A stretch of DNA of 55,395 nt from DASCNA01 sp036011305. GTDB taxonomy: Bacteria; Verrucomicrobiota; Lentisphaeria; Victivallales; GWF2-38-69. The translations under genes and the position numbers were made by a program. Below are positions 36,699-46,123 of this stretch, in pieces. The notes beneath the pieces are model-generated. The model was not told where the DNA came from. It did no database searches and saw only the letters and a list, made by a program, of their open reading frames with translations. How positions within the stretch are numbered: the stretch's first letter is position 1; every line of letters begins with the position of its first letter. Where the stretch lies: assembly GCA_036011305.1 (NCBI GenBank), contig DASCNA010000200.1, forward strand, positions 1 to 55,395. Direction: 5' to 3'.

Positions 36699-37739
36699 AT
36701 GAACAACAATAAACCACTTTGTATACAATACCCAATTATTACTCTTTTTGTATCAGTAATTCTTTTAACTTCACTGATACTTAATATTGCTGCTCTTCTA
36801 GTGCCTTTTATACAGATTTCACCATTTATAAAATCAGATTTAATATACACTCTGCCCACCTCTATGATACTATTGTGGGATCATGGTTTATATCTTATTG
36901 CAATTTTAGTATTTTCATTTTCTATAATATTTCCATTTATAAAACTAACTGCGATGTTTTATGCCTGGTACATAAGCAGTGACCATATATTTAGAAATAA
37001 GCTTATTTCCAGAATAGAAACCTTGGGAAAGTGGTCAATGCTGGACGTTTTTATAATCTGCATAATGCTAATACTGACAAATAATCAGTTTTGGATCAGT
37101 TCTGCTCCCCAAATAGGCATATATTTCTTTTTATTTGCAATTATCCTCAGTATTATATGTTCAATTCTGATAGATATTTTATGCATGAAATCTAATAAAA
37201 TTTCAATATCAAAGCGAAAAGAAATTATATTAGGAACATTAAATATAAAATGGATGGAAAAATCTCTTATAATTTTAGCTATTATTATTGGAATTGTTTT
37301 TCTGTTTCTGGCATTGAATAATTCATACATTGCCATAAACAGTTATTTCTTTACAAACTACTCTTACAGTGTCATAAACTCTATTATTTCACTATGGCCC
37401 GTATCCAATATTCTGTCAATATTTTTTATTGTAGTACTTGTTGCAGCACCGCTTATAAATATTTTTAGTTTATTAATTTTCTGGGTAATGAAATATAGGC
37501 CTAAGTTTCACTACAGTTTACTCCTTTTTATGAAAAAAGTGGCAAAGTTTTCAATGCTTGATGTATTCTGCCTAGCATTACTGCTCTTCTTGACCGAAGG
37601 AAACCGTTTAATGAAAACAGATCTAAAGACAGGATTAATTATGCTGGAAATGTTTGCATTTATATACTTATTTATTCCTAATATAATTAATTTTACAATT
37701 ATGAAAAGTATAAGAAACAATAACAGTAAAAAAGATTAG
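36699..37739 (+). CDS. PqiA-family membrane protein
   Basis: A 346-residue integral membrane protein with two repeats of about four helices each. Each repeat ends in the PqiA signature: LGKWSMLDVFIICIMLI at about 110 and VAKFSMLDVFCLALLLF at about 280. PqiA proteins work with MCE-type PqiB in moving lipids across the envelope of Gram-negative bacteria. The Cys-rich zinc-ribbon motifs of E. coli PqiA are absent, and no pqiB follows. It is probably co-transcribed with ybaK. Confidence 0.85.
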   Translation: MNNNKPLCIQYPIITLFVSVILLTSLILNIAALLVPFIQISPFIKSDLIYTLPTSMILLWDHGLYLIAILVFSFSIIFPFIKLTAMFYAWYISSDHIFRNKLISRIETLGKWSMLDVFIICIMLILTNNQFWISSAPQIGIYFFLFAIILSIICSILIDILCMKSNKISISKRKEIILGTLNIKWMEKSLIILAIIIGIVFLFLALNNSYIAINSYFFTNYSYSVINSIISLWPVSNILSIFFIVVLVAAPLINIFSLLIFWVMKYRPKFHYSLLLFMKKVAKFSMLDVFCLALLLFLTEGNRLMKTDLKTGLIMLEMFAFIYLFIPNIINFTIMKSIRNNNSKKD

Positions 37740-37786
37740 AAATCAAATATAAATTGATTTCCAACCTTCAAAAATATATAAATAAA

Positions 37787-37996
37787 TCAATCAACAGCAA
37801 TCATTATATTTGATGCTTTTATAACTGCACTGGCATCTGTGCCCTTAATTAATTCAAGCTTTTCTGCTGATTCTTTTGTTATAATAGAAACAAGTTCAAC
37901 ACCTTCTGCTAATTATAAAACTACTTCAGAGTTTACAGAACCGTGTTTTACATTAACAACTTTACCTTTTAAAACATTTCTAGCACTGATTTTCAT
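37787..37996 (-). pseudogene. molbindin (Mop/TOBE) gene with an in-frame ochre codon
   Basis: From ATG 37996 the frame reads MKISARNVLKGKVVNVKHG, SVNSEVVL, then TAA at 37913-37915 and, without shift, LAEGVELVSIITKESAEKL and TDASAVIKASNIMIAVD before TGA. Apart from the stop it is a complete 69-codon molybdate-binding Mop domain (SARN, G-V-NA-EV, ITKES, VIKASNVM-type motifs). The stop sits where relatives usually have an acidic residue, one base change away. It is a single nonsense mutation or a sequencing error. No modABC genes are nearby. Confidence 0.75.
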
Positions 37997-38174
37997 TTTA
38001 TCCTCACTGTGTTAATTTTTAACTAAGTGGATATAATACCCTAAATAATATGAATTAACAATGTTTTATTTGTGATGCGCCAATTTTTTTCTGATTGAAA
38101 TTACAAACAAAAGCAATATTTTCATTAAGTGTTATTTTTAATAACAGTAATTATCACAAGAACTTAAGGAAAAA

Positions 38175-39362
38175 ATGAAAAGTCTCAGAGAATTGTATAG
38201 GATAGGATATGGACCGTCAAGCAGTCATACAATGGCTCCCAGCAGAGCAGCTATTAATTTCAAAAATAAAGCTAAAAACACTTCATCTTTTAGAGTTACT
38301 TTATCCGGCAGTTTAGCATTAACTGGAAAAGGTCACTTAACAGATTACGGCATAAAAAAATCCTTATCACCTACTCCTACAGAGTTCATATGGGCAAAAG
38401 ATCAAAAAATTATGAACCATCCAAACGGCTTTATGATAGAAGCTCTGGATAAGAACGGCAATGTTACAGATAAAATAATTGATAAAAGTATTGGTGGAGG
38501 AGCTTTAGCAAGTGATGAAAGTTCATCAGAAACATACGCAGAAAAAACAATGGCTGATATTTTAGATTACTGTAATAACAAAAATTTAAGTTTATGGGAA
38601 TACGTACAGGAATCCGAAAATAATGATATCTGGTTATATTTAAACGATGTATGGACCACAATGCGTATATCGGTAAAAAAAGGACTCCAGAGTGGAGGTA
38701 CGCTCCCAGGAGGATTAAATTTAACAAGAAAGGCTGCAGCAATAAAAAGAAAAAGTTTATCATTGAGGAGAACTTTTAAATTTCAGGCTCTTCTTGCAGC
38801 ATACGCCTATGCAGCAAGCGAAGAAAATGCATGTGGGAAAAAAATAGTGACTGCTCCAACTTGCGGCTCATGTGGTGTAATGCCGGCTGTCCTGACAATG
38901 TTTTATGATGAACTAAGATGTGAACCAAAAGAACTACTGTATGCTTTAGCAGCAGGGGGAATTGTAGGCAATCTTGCTAAAACTAACGGTTCTATATCAG
39001 GAGCTGTAGCCGGATGTCAGGCTGAGATAGGCGTTGCATGTGCTATGGCCGCTGCTGCCGCAACACAACTGCTTGGCGGGACAAATGAGCAGATTGAATA
39101 TGCTGCAGAAATGGGATTGGAACATCACTTAGGATTAACATGCGACCCGGTCAAAGGCTTAGTTCAGATACCATGCATTGAGCGTAATGCGCATGCAGCA
39201 GTCAGAGCAATTAACTGTGCAAACTTTGCAATGCTGTCTGACGGACAACATAGAATCTCATATGATGATGTAGTGAACGTCCTTTTAGAAACAGGGCAAC
39301 AGCTTCATCATAGTTTTAGAGAGACCTCTACAGGTGGTCTTGCAAAAGTTTACACTGATTAA
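38175..39362 (+). CDS. sdaA: L-serine dehydratase (iron-sulfur type)
   Basis: A 395-residue single-chain L-serine ammonia-lyase that makes pyruvate from serine using a 4Fe-4S cluster. The N-terminus GYGPSSSHTMAPSRAA is the beta-domain signature. The alpha domain has TAPTCGSCGVMPAVL, KTNGSISGAVAGCQAEIG, TCDPVKGLVQIPCIERNA, and the cluster Cys in CGSC, TCDP and IPCIE are present. It is somewhat shorter than E. coli SdaA. An AAGGAA site precedes ATG 38175. Stand-alone gene; a HAAAP transporter at 6.4-7.6 kb could supply serine. Confidence 0.92.
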   Translation: MKSLRELYRIGYGPSSSHTMAPSRAAINFKNKAKNTSSFRVTLSGSLALTGKGHLTDYGIKKSLSPTPTEFIWAKDQKIMNHPNGFMIEALDKNGNVTDKIIDKSIGGGALASDESSSETYAEKTMADILDYCNNKNLSLWEYVQESENNDIWLYLNDVWTTMRISVKKGLQSGGTLPGGLNLTRKAAAIKRKSLSLRRTFKFQALLAAYAYAASEENACGKKIVTAPTCGSCGVMPAVLTMFYDELRCEPKELLYALAAGGIVGNLAKTNGSISGAVAGCQAEIGVACAMAAAAATQLLGGTNEQIEYAAEMGLEHHLGLTCDPVKGLVQIPCIERNAHAAVRAINCANFAMLSDGQHRISYDDVVNVLLETGQQLHHSFRETSTGGLAKVYTD

Positions 39363-39397
39363 TACAGATTTAAACTTTTCATTGATGACCATAAAAA

Positions 39398-39422
39398 AGG
39401 CAATCAAATTTATCGATTGCCT
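39398..39422. terminator. bidirectional terminator
   Basis: AGGCAATC at 39398-39405 pairs with GATTGCCT at 39415-39422; a run of A on the left gives a U-tract for the minus-strand gene that ends at 39446. It separates it from sdaA. Confidence 0.75.
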
Positions 39423-39445
39423 AATATTTAAAATAACAATACAGA

Positions 39446-40987
39446 TTACACCAGAGCAGGTTCTTTCTCTTTTTTTGCCCTTTTCAAGGTGTCTCCAAGC
39501 CATATTTGACCTAATGTTTTACACCCGAATATAATCAACCCAACTGCATATGCTCCTATAAAAAACCCGAAGAAATAATATTTAGAAGCGGAGAAATAAA
39601 TAGCGAATGTATATGCGCAGTACATTCCTAATATAATTTCAAAAATAGCAGGATACATATTTGAGTTAACTTTATATTTTGCTTTCTTGCTGACAGTATC
39701 TGAACTTCCACTTTTTGGCGTACGGATAAATGCACTTTTTTTACCCATTAATGCCTCAAGAACTGCTAATGAATTATTAACACACAGTCCTGTTCCTACA
39801 GCCAGCATTGTTGGGAAATGAGATAATGAAAAGATTCCTTTCTTCTGAATTGCGCCACTTCCTGTATACAAAGTACACGGAGCCAAAGCACTTAATATAA
39901 TTATTGTCCAGAAAACAGGCATCAAAAAACCAAGATCAACTTTAGGGAGAAGAACAATAACAGGTAGAGTAAATATTGATAAAATAACCATCAGCAAAGA
40001 AACACTATAGTGAGTTAAATGTATAAAAGCTTCTATTTTCTGATGCCATCTTAAATTTTTTGATTTAATAATAGCCGGCATAAGTTTAATTGCTGTTTCC
40101 ATTGAGCCTTTAGCCCATCTTTTCTGCTGGCTTTTTAATGCAACAACATTATTAGGTAGTTCAGCCGGACATACTAAATCAAAATCATAGGATATATGAT
40201 AACCAAATAACTGAACTCTGTATGATAAATCTAAATCTTCAGTCAAAGTATCCCCTGACCATCCACCTGCATCAGCTATTGCACTTATTCTCCATACACC
40301 TGCTGTTCCATTAAAATTCATGCATAAATCATTATAGCTTCTGGCACCTTGCTCAGCAGCAAAATGACCGTCAATGCCAATACTTTGGGCTCTTGTCAAC
40401 CAGTTTTCATACCTATTTGTATGTCCCCAGCGCCCCTGAATACATGCCATATTTGCATCCTGATGAATTTGAGCAATACTTCTTTTCAAAAAGTTAGTCG
40501 GGATAATAAAATCAGAGTCAAATATTGCAGCATACTGTCCTTTGCATACAGTAAGTGCATTTGCTAAAGCCCCAGCCTTAAAATGCACTCTGTCATCTCT
40601 TCTTACAGCATAAATATCAACGCCTGTTTCTTTTTTCAATACTTTAATATAATCATCTATAATTGTGGCAGTTTCATCTGTACTGTCATCAATAACCTGC
40701 ACTTCAAATTTATCTTTGGGGTAATCAATTTCTACAGCTGACCGCATCAACCTTTTTACGATTTCACCTTCATTATAAACTGGTAACTGAACAGTAACAA
40801 TCGGTAGCTCATTAAAGTCTTTATTCTCATAAAAATCTTTGATTAATTCATTAATCTTTTTTCTGCATTTTTTCTGTCTTCTATAAAACAGACCTATCAT
40901 TAAATATAAATGTAAACCATATATCATCAAAAAAATACTTGCTACTATATATACAGTCAGTGAAGTAACCATAAAAAACTGGTGCAT
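39446..40987 (-). CDS. cellulose-synthase-like GT2 glycosyltransferase
   Basis: A 513-residue membrane glycosyltransferase. Two N-terminal hydrophobic segments and four C-terminal ones flank a cytoplasmic GT-A domain. The processive GT2 motif set is visible: VIDDSTDET, FDSDFIIP, TEDLDLSYR and QQKRWAKGS (D, DxD, TED, QxxRW). Such enzymes make beta-linked glycans or glucosyl/mannosyl polymers, or act on lipids; the substrate is unknown. No bcsB or exporter lies nearby. It starts at ATG 40987 after GGAGAG and is divergent from the oxidoreductase gene at 41274. Confidence 0.88.
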   Translation of the reverse strand: MHQFFMVTSLTVYIVASIFLMIYGLHLYLMIGLFYRRQKKCRKKINELIKDFYENKDFNELPIVTVQLPVYNEGEIVKRLMRSAVEIDYPKDKFEVQVIDDSTDETATIIDDYIKVLKKETGVDIYAVRRDDRVHFKAGALANALTVCKGQYAAIFDSDFIIPTNFLKRSIAQIHQDANMACIQGRWGHTNRYENWLTRAQSIGIDGHFAAEQGARSYNDLCMNFNGTAGVWRISAIADAGGWSGDTLTEDLDLSYRVQLFGYHISYDFDLVCPAELPNNVVALKSQQKRWAKGSMETAIKLMPAIIKSKNLRWHQKIEAFIHLTHYSVSLLMVILSIFTLPVIVLLPKVDLGFLMPVFWTIIILSALAPCTLYTGSGAIQKKGIFSLSHFPTMLAVGTGLCVNNSLAVLEALMGKKSAFIRTPKSGSSDTVSKKAKYKVNSNMYPAIFEIILGMYCAYTFAIYFSASKYYFFGFFIGAYAVGLIIFGCKTLGQIWLGDTLKRAKKEKEPALV

Positions 40988-41273
40988 AAACTCTCTCCTA
41001 AAAAATCATCATATCTATTATTGAATATTATATAACACTCTGGATAAAAGGTATATAATGTTGCATATATTGACTAATTTTCAATCATTCTTCTATTAAA
41101 ACAATAATAATTATAGTAGAAATTATAGTTGTTTCCATCATTTATTTTATACTAAACATTTCTTTTAATTATATAAAATCTTTGAAGAGATACCTCGTAA
41201 CTGTTGATCACATATGCTATTTTATAATGTTTCAATATTACATTTATTTTAAATAAAACACAAGGCTTTAAAT

Positions 41274-42287
41274 ATGAGTGTTAGAAAATTAAAAGTTGGT
41301 GTAATTGGAGTAGGTGCTTTAGGCCGACACCACACTAGGTTATATAATGAAAGTTCGAATGCTGATTTAGTTGGAATATATGATGCAAATGAAGAAACAG
41401 CTAAAAAGATTTCCGAAGAATTTGGAGTTTCAATATTTCCTACAATTGAAGAACTAGCTGACGCATGCGAGGGAATAAGCATAGCAGTCCCGGCGACACT
41501 TCATCACAGAATAGCAATTCCATTATTGAATAGCGGAAAACACATTTTGATGGAGAAACCTCTTGCATCTTCAGTACAGGAAGCTGGTGAACTTGTAAAA
41601 CTTGCTGAGCAAAACGGCAGTGTTTTAGAAGTGGGACATACTGAGCGCTACAACCCTGTAATGAGTTTCTTAAATAATAAAATAGAAAATGCAAGGTTTA
41701 TTGAGGCAAGACGATTAGCTCCATACCCTCCTCCAAGACCGGGATTATATCCTAGAGGCACAGAAGTTGGAGTGGTAACTGACTTAATGATACATGATTT
41801 AGAATTAATTCTTCACATGGTAGACAGTAAAGTAGCAAAGGTTGAAGCAACAGGAATTCCTGTATTAAGTAAAACCGAAGATATTGCCAATGCTAGAATT
41901 ACATTTAAAAATGGCTGCATTGCAAACGTTACTGCAAGCAGGATAAACAGCAGTGCTTTAAGAAGAATGAAAATTTTCCAATCTGAATCCTACATTTCAC
42001 TTGACTACCAGGAAAAAACTGGTTTTGTTTATAGCAAAACAGAGACTGGTATTCACAAGGAAACAGTTCCAATCATTGATCATAACGCATTACAGGTAGA
42101 ACTTGAAAATTTTATCTCAAACTCATTGATAGCTGTAGAAACAGGAAAAGTTCCGGAACTTAAAGTTTCAGGGAAACACGGATTAGAAGCATTAAGACTG
42201 GCAGTAAAAATAACTGAAGAGCTTCACAAGCATAATATAAACTATGATTTATATGACGGCTCTCCTGACAGCGTAAATCAATTTTAA
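41274..42287 (+). CDS. Gfo/Idh/MocA oxidoreductase, UDP-sugar type
   Basis: A 337-residue NAD-dependent dehydrogenase. Rossmann GVIGVGALGRHHTRLY, MEKPLASSVQEAGEL, VGHTERYNPVMSFLN and GVVTDLMIHDLELILHMV are typical of members acting on UDP-N-acetylhexosamines, including GnnA-like and WbpB-like proteins and those found with lipid A genes. A role in modifying UDP-GlcNAc for lipid A or surface glycans is likely but inferred. No GnnB or LpxB is adjacent. A strong terminator follows. Confidence 0.82.
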   Translation: MSVRKLKVGVIGVGALGRHHTRLYNESSNADLVGIYDANEETAKKISEEFGVSIFPTIEELADACEGISIAVPATLHHRIAIPLLNSGKHILMEKPLASSVQEAGELVKLAEQNGSVLEVGHTERYNPVMSFLNNKIENARFIEARRLAPYPPPRPGLYPRGTEVGVVTDLMIHDLELILHMVDSKVAKVEATGIPVLSKTEDIANARITFKNGCIANVTASRINSSALRRMKIFQSESYISLDYQEKTGFVYSKTETGIHKETVPIIDHNALQVELENFISNSLIAVETGKVPELKVSGKHGLEALRLAVKITEELHKHNINYDLYDGSPDSVNQF

Positions 42288-42304
42288 ATTCTAATAAATA
42301 GACA

Positions 42305-42330
42305 GGGCCTAAGTAAAATTATTTAGGCCC
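42305..42330 (+). terminator. terminator
   Basis: GGGCCTAA at 42305-42312 pairs with TTAGGCCC at 42323-42330, followed by CTTTTTTAT. A classic intrinsic terminator. Confidence 0.9.
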
Positions 42331-42428
42331 CTTTTTTATGTTATTCAGACTATTATCTGTCAAATTATAAGAAAACATAATAATTTTTAACAGTCACTAA
42401 TTATCCAAAAAAATTTATTAGATTGTTT

Positions 42429-44078
42429 TTATATTCTTAAATTATCAATATAAATATTTTGAAAATCAGGTTCTTCATTCAAACTGACAATTTCGATTGA
42501 TTTTTTAAATTGATTTAATTTATCAAAAGCTTTATTATCAAAAAAAGAGCAATACGCTCCCATTAAAGATGTATTTCCTACTATTGAAATCTGCTTCGTA
42601 TTAAAACCTTCCAATAACCCGCACATAATTGAATTATCAATATTTAAATTGGCTCCAAATCCCCCGGCAATATAAACTAAATCAATATCCTTTTGCTTTA
42701 TATCTGCTTTATTCAGCAAAACCTGAATTCCTGAAGCTATTGCTGCCTTTGCCTGCAGCAATAATGAAATATCTGATTCAGATACAAAAATGTTTTCTGA
42801 ACCAATACAAAAATATTTCCCTGAATTTTTGCTAAAACAGAGAAAGTCGTTAAATTCATCAGTATATCTACCGTATACATTAACAATATTATTTAATTTA
42901 GCTTCTGCCAAAAAATCAATATATCCTGATCCGCATATTCCTCCTGCAGGTTTATTATTAATTGTTTCAGTTAAAATATTATTCATTTTGTCAACCTTAA
43001 TACTTCGCACTGCTCCACTTACAGCCGTAGTACCGCAACTTAAGTTGAATCCTTCAAAAGTTGGGCCTGCTGCAGATGAACAGGCAAATACTTTATTGTT
43101 GACTTTAAGTAAAATTTCTCCATTTGTTCCAATGTCAATAAATAATATTGAGTTTTTAGAATCAACAATATCTAAAGCATAACATCCTGATAATATATCT
43201 GCTCCAACATAGGCAGAAATTCCTGGTAGAAGTCTAATTTCAATATCTGATTTTTCATTAATGAAAACATCGCTTTTCTTACCTTTATCAGAAATAAGTT
43301 CATGTAATGTAATTGATTTTGTATCCAGAAATTTTGGAGTAAAGGGATATAAACCAATTGAAGTCGGATCTTCTCCAAGAAAAATATGCAGCATCGTTGT
43401 ATTGCCGGCAATATAAATTTTCAGTATATTCTCAAATTGATAATCATTATTTTCTAAAAGACTGCTGATTAAAGGTAAAAAACTTTTCTCAACTATATTT
43501 TCCTGAAGCAATTTCAGTAATTTATTATTGTCAAAACACAGTTTAATCCTAGACAACACATCAACTGCATATTTAATCTGCGAGTTAATAATACTTTTTT
43601 GGTCAATTATTTTTCCTGTATCTGCATAAAACAAAACTGCCTCGACGGTAGTAGTGCCAATATCAACGGCTATACCTAAATATTTTTTCTGCTTTTTTCT
43701 ACTGGAGCTCTTTTCCGGTAAAGTTTTTAGATCTTTAATTTTAGAAATTAAGATATTTTTGTTCATTACTTTATCGTAATAAAGATTTTTCAATATTTCG
43801 ATCTCAGCATTGCCATTTTCTGGAAGAGTAACTAAACACGATTTTAAAATTATACCATTTCTTCCAGCTTCTATTTTTTTGTTATCCTTAATTCTAATTA
43901 AATGCCCTGAAAGTAACTTTATTTCACAACTGCTGCAAATACCGTTGCCTCCGCAGCTTGTCCAAATAGCCAAACCGTTTTCTTTTAAAGTTTCAGACAA
44001 AGGTTTAGACCCAGTTGAGAATCCTACCTCAATTCTTTTTTTACTACCACCATAATTTATTATTAATGAAAAAGTCAT
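42429..44078 (-). CDS. 2Fe-2S ferredoxin/ASKHA protein (RamA-like, DUF4445)
   Basis: A 549-residue protein. The N-terminal 90 residues are a plant-type ferredoxin domain with SCGGNGICSSCEI and a later KSCLV, the four cluster Cys. Residues 130-540 are an ASKHA-type ATPase domain: GIAVDIGTTTVEAVLF, LFIDIGTNGEILLKV, AAGPTFEGFNLSCG and IAGGFGANL. Such proteins use ATP to reduce the cobalt of corrinoid proteins in methyl transfer. No corrinoid protein, methyltransferase or B12 gene is nearby, so the partner must be elsewhere or the role may differ. Single gene. Confidence 0.88.
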   Translation of the reverse strand: MTFSLIINYGGSKKRIEVGFSTGSKPLSETLKENGLAIWTSCGGNGICSSCEIKLLSGHLIRIKDNKKIEAGRNGIILKSCLVTLPENGNAEIEILKNLYYDKVMNKNILISKIKDLKTLPEKSSSRKKQKKYLGIAVDIGTTTVEAVLFYADTGKIIDQKSIINSQIKYAVDVLSRIKLCFDNNKLLKLLQENIVEKSFLPLISSLLENNDYQFENILKIYIAGNTTMLHIFLGEDPTSIGLYPFTPKFLDTKSITLHELISDKGKKSDVFINEKSDIEIRLLPGISAYVGADILSGCYALDIVDSKNSILFIDIGTNGEILLKVNNKVFACSSAAGPTFEGFNLSCGTTAVSGAVRSIKVDKMNNILTETINNKPAGGICGSGYIDFLAEAKLNNIVNVYGRYTDEFNDFLCFSKNSGKYFCIGSENIFVSESDISLLLQAKAAIASGIQVLLNKADIKQKDIDLVYIAGGFGANLNIDNSIMCGLLEGFNTKQISIVGNTSLMGAYCSFFDNKAFDKLNQFKKSIEIVSLNEEPDFQNIYIDNLRI

Positions 44079-44231
44079 AATTATTACTTTTCAGCATGAA
44101 TCTGTTATTATCAATTCTAGACAATAAAGTTAAGAATATTCAACTAATACCACTATAGTTGCTAAAATGCCCATATTGAACTATATTTTTTATATTATCA
44201 TTTTTTAAAAATAAATATAAGAAATTAATAT

Positions 44232-45035
44232 ATGAAGCAATTAATAAAAAATAAAGCAACTATATGTATAGTTAACTATAAAACTGAAGAACTTACCAGA
44301 CTTTGTCTAAGGAGCATTAGAAAATATACCAAATATCCTTATGAAGTTATTGTTGTTGACAATAACTCTGATGACAGTTCTTTGGAGTATTTGAGAACTG
44401 TTCCCTGGATTAAATTAATTGAACGTCCTGGGGTACAACTATCCGGTTCCATGGCTCAAGGTACAGCACTGGATCTCGGTCTTGAAAAATGCAATACAGA
44501 ATTTTTCATAGGAATGCATACTGATACTTTCGTCCATAGATATAACTGGTTAACATGGCTTGTAAATGAAATTAGCCGTAAAAAAAACACGGCATGCGCA
44601 GGGTCAGGCAAACTGGATTTAAAACCAAAATGGCAGATCCTTCTTAAAAAATATACTGATTATAAAAAATGGATCAGAGATTTAAAAGCAGATAATCCTG
44701 ATAAAAAGAAATTTTACATAAGAGCCATCTGTGCTATTTATAATACAGAAATATTACTTAAAGAAAATCTCACTTTCAGCATGGAAGTCGAAAACGGAAT
44801 GACCTGTGCACAGGAAATGTATGTTCAAATGCTTAAGAAAGGATATCATACAAATTCAATTTCCGACTTTAAAATGTCAGAGTATGTATATCATCTTGCA
44901 CACGCAACAATGGTTTTGAATCCTGAATTCACGGTGAGAAACAAAACAGAAAAAAACTGTAAAATGAAGATGGAAAAAATACTAAAGACAAAAGAAGTTC
45001 AGAACGTAATGAAGGATAGTTCATTAGATAAATAA
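44232..45035 (+). CDS. GT2 family glycosyltransferase
   Basis: A 267-residue soluble GT-A enzyme. ATICIVNYKTEELTRLCL opens the domain, YEVIVVDNNSDDSS holds the nucleotide-binding Asp, and MHTDTFVHRYNWL takes the place of the DxD motif (DTF with a preceding HT, not a canonical DxD). It resembles rhamnosyl- or glycosyl-transferases of surface polysaccharide synthesis. The acceptor is unknown. It is convergent with the lipoprotein gene at 45118. Confidence 0.78.
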   Translation: MKQLIKNKATICIVNYKTEELTRLCLRSIRKYTKYPYEVIVVDNNSDDSSLEYLRTVPWIKLIERPGVQLSGSMAQGTALDLGLEKCNTEFFIGMHTDTFVHRYNWLTWLVNEISRKKNTACAGSGKLDLKPKWQILLKKYTDYKKWIRDLKADNPDKKKFYIRAICAIYNTEILLKENLTFSMEVENGMTCAQEMYVQMLKKGYHTNSISDFKMSEYVYHLAHATMVLNPEFTVRNKTEKNCKMKMEKILKTKEVQNVMKDSSLDK

Positions 45036-45117
45036 AATTTATCAAGCAGCTACAGTCTTAAAAAAATATTACGGGTTAAATTAATAATTTTAATTTGGCA
45101 TACTTGTTTTTTAAAAC

Positions 45118-46119
45118 CTATCTTCTTAACATCAGCGGAATACTCACTTTTTTCAAAGCTTTTTTTACCTGATCAAAAGATTTAACTGGTTTATCCAACT
45201 TTATTATTATGAATTTAAACTGCGTGTATAATGCTTTATTGGCATCAACAGTTCTATTTGGATTAAATAATAACAATTTAATAATTTTTTCTTTGAACTC
45301 TGACTTAACTGTATAATTATGAAGATAATTTCTCTTATAAAAATATGGATATTTTATTATCATAAGCACATCATTTCGTATATAAGCAAACCATCCGCTA
45401 TTTGAATCACTTGCTATAGTATTTAAAGCTCTGTTTGTATTGACCAATAATAGATCATTATACTTTTCAAAATAGTCTATTCTATCTGTATGCATTAATT
45501 CATTATCATTATTCAACTCTACAAATCCACCTTTAAATTTACTCATAAAGTTAATTGGAATAATCAGAAATCCCCCAGGCTTTAAATTTAAAGTGTTCTT
45601 AGAATAAATGGTTTTTTGCTTCGTTCCTGAATTAGATAACTTTTCCAAGACATGTACATCGCCATTATTGAGATTCATTTTCATTACTTTTGTCAAAGTA
45701 AAATTCTCATTTAATGAAGAAGTTATTATAATTTTATCAGGATCAAAAGTCCTAAGCGTTGAATTGACAATACTTAATGGCAATCCACTTTGATTCAGGA
45801 AAAAATCAGAATAGTCACCGCAGTTTTTATTATTTTGAGATTGATCAAATACTACATTATCACCTTCAACTGAATATAATAATATTTTACCTCCCGCAAA
45901 AGCACTGAACTCAACTCTTATATCTCCAGCATTAATAGTTATGATCTTTTCTCCAGCCTTATTTTTTCCAGCTGAAAAACCGGTTATTTCATTTCGGGCA
46001 AGAAAACATGTTTTACAGCAGGAAATCAGAAGCAAAGAAGTTAAAAAAAATAGAAATAATATTCCAATATTTGAAAAAGAAATATTATTTCTAATTTTTA
46101 TAGAACTAAAAAACTTCAT
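45118..46119 (-). CDS. putative lipoprotein, possible mutarotase-like fold
   Basis: A 333-residue protein with an N-terminal hydrophobic segment ending LLLISCCKTC, a plausible lipobox. The rest is beta-rich. ITINAGDIRVEFSAFAGG and ILLYSVEGDNVVFDQ recall the start of galactose-mutarotase-like domains (DUF4380 type), where a sugar ring may bind; this is structural resemblance only. It starts 4 bp past the gyrB stop, so it is in the gyrB transcript, an odd partner for a lipoprotein. No catalytic residues can be named. Confidence 0.5.
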   Translation of the reverse strand: MKFFSSIKIRNNISFSNIGILFLFFLTSLLLISCCKTCFLARNEITGFSAGKNKAGEKIITINAGDIRVEFSAFAGGKILLYSVEGDNVVFDQSQNNKNCGDYSDFFLNQSGLPLSIVNSTLRTFDPDKIIITSSLNENFTLTKVMKMNLNNGDVHVLEKLSNSGTKQKTIYSKNTLNLKPGGFLIIPINFMSKFKGGFVELNNDNELMHTDRIDYFEKYNDLLLVNTNRALNTIASDSNSGWFAYIRNDVLMIIKYPYFYKRNYLHNYTVKSEFKEKIIKLLLFNPNRTVDANKALYTQFKFIIIKLDKPVKSFDQVKKALKKVSIPLMLRR

Positions 46120-46123
46120 TGTT

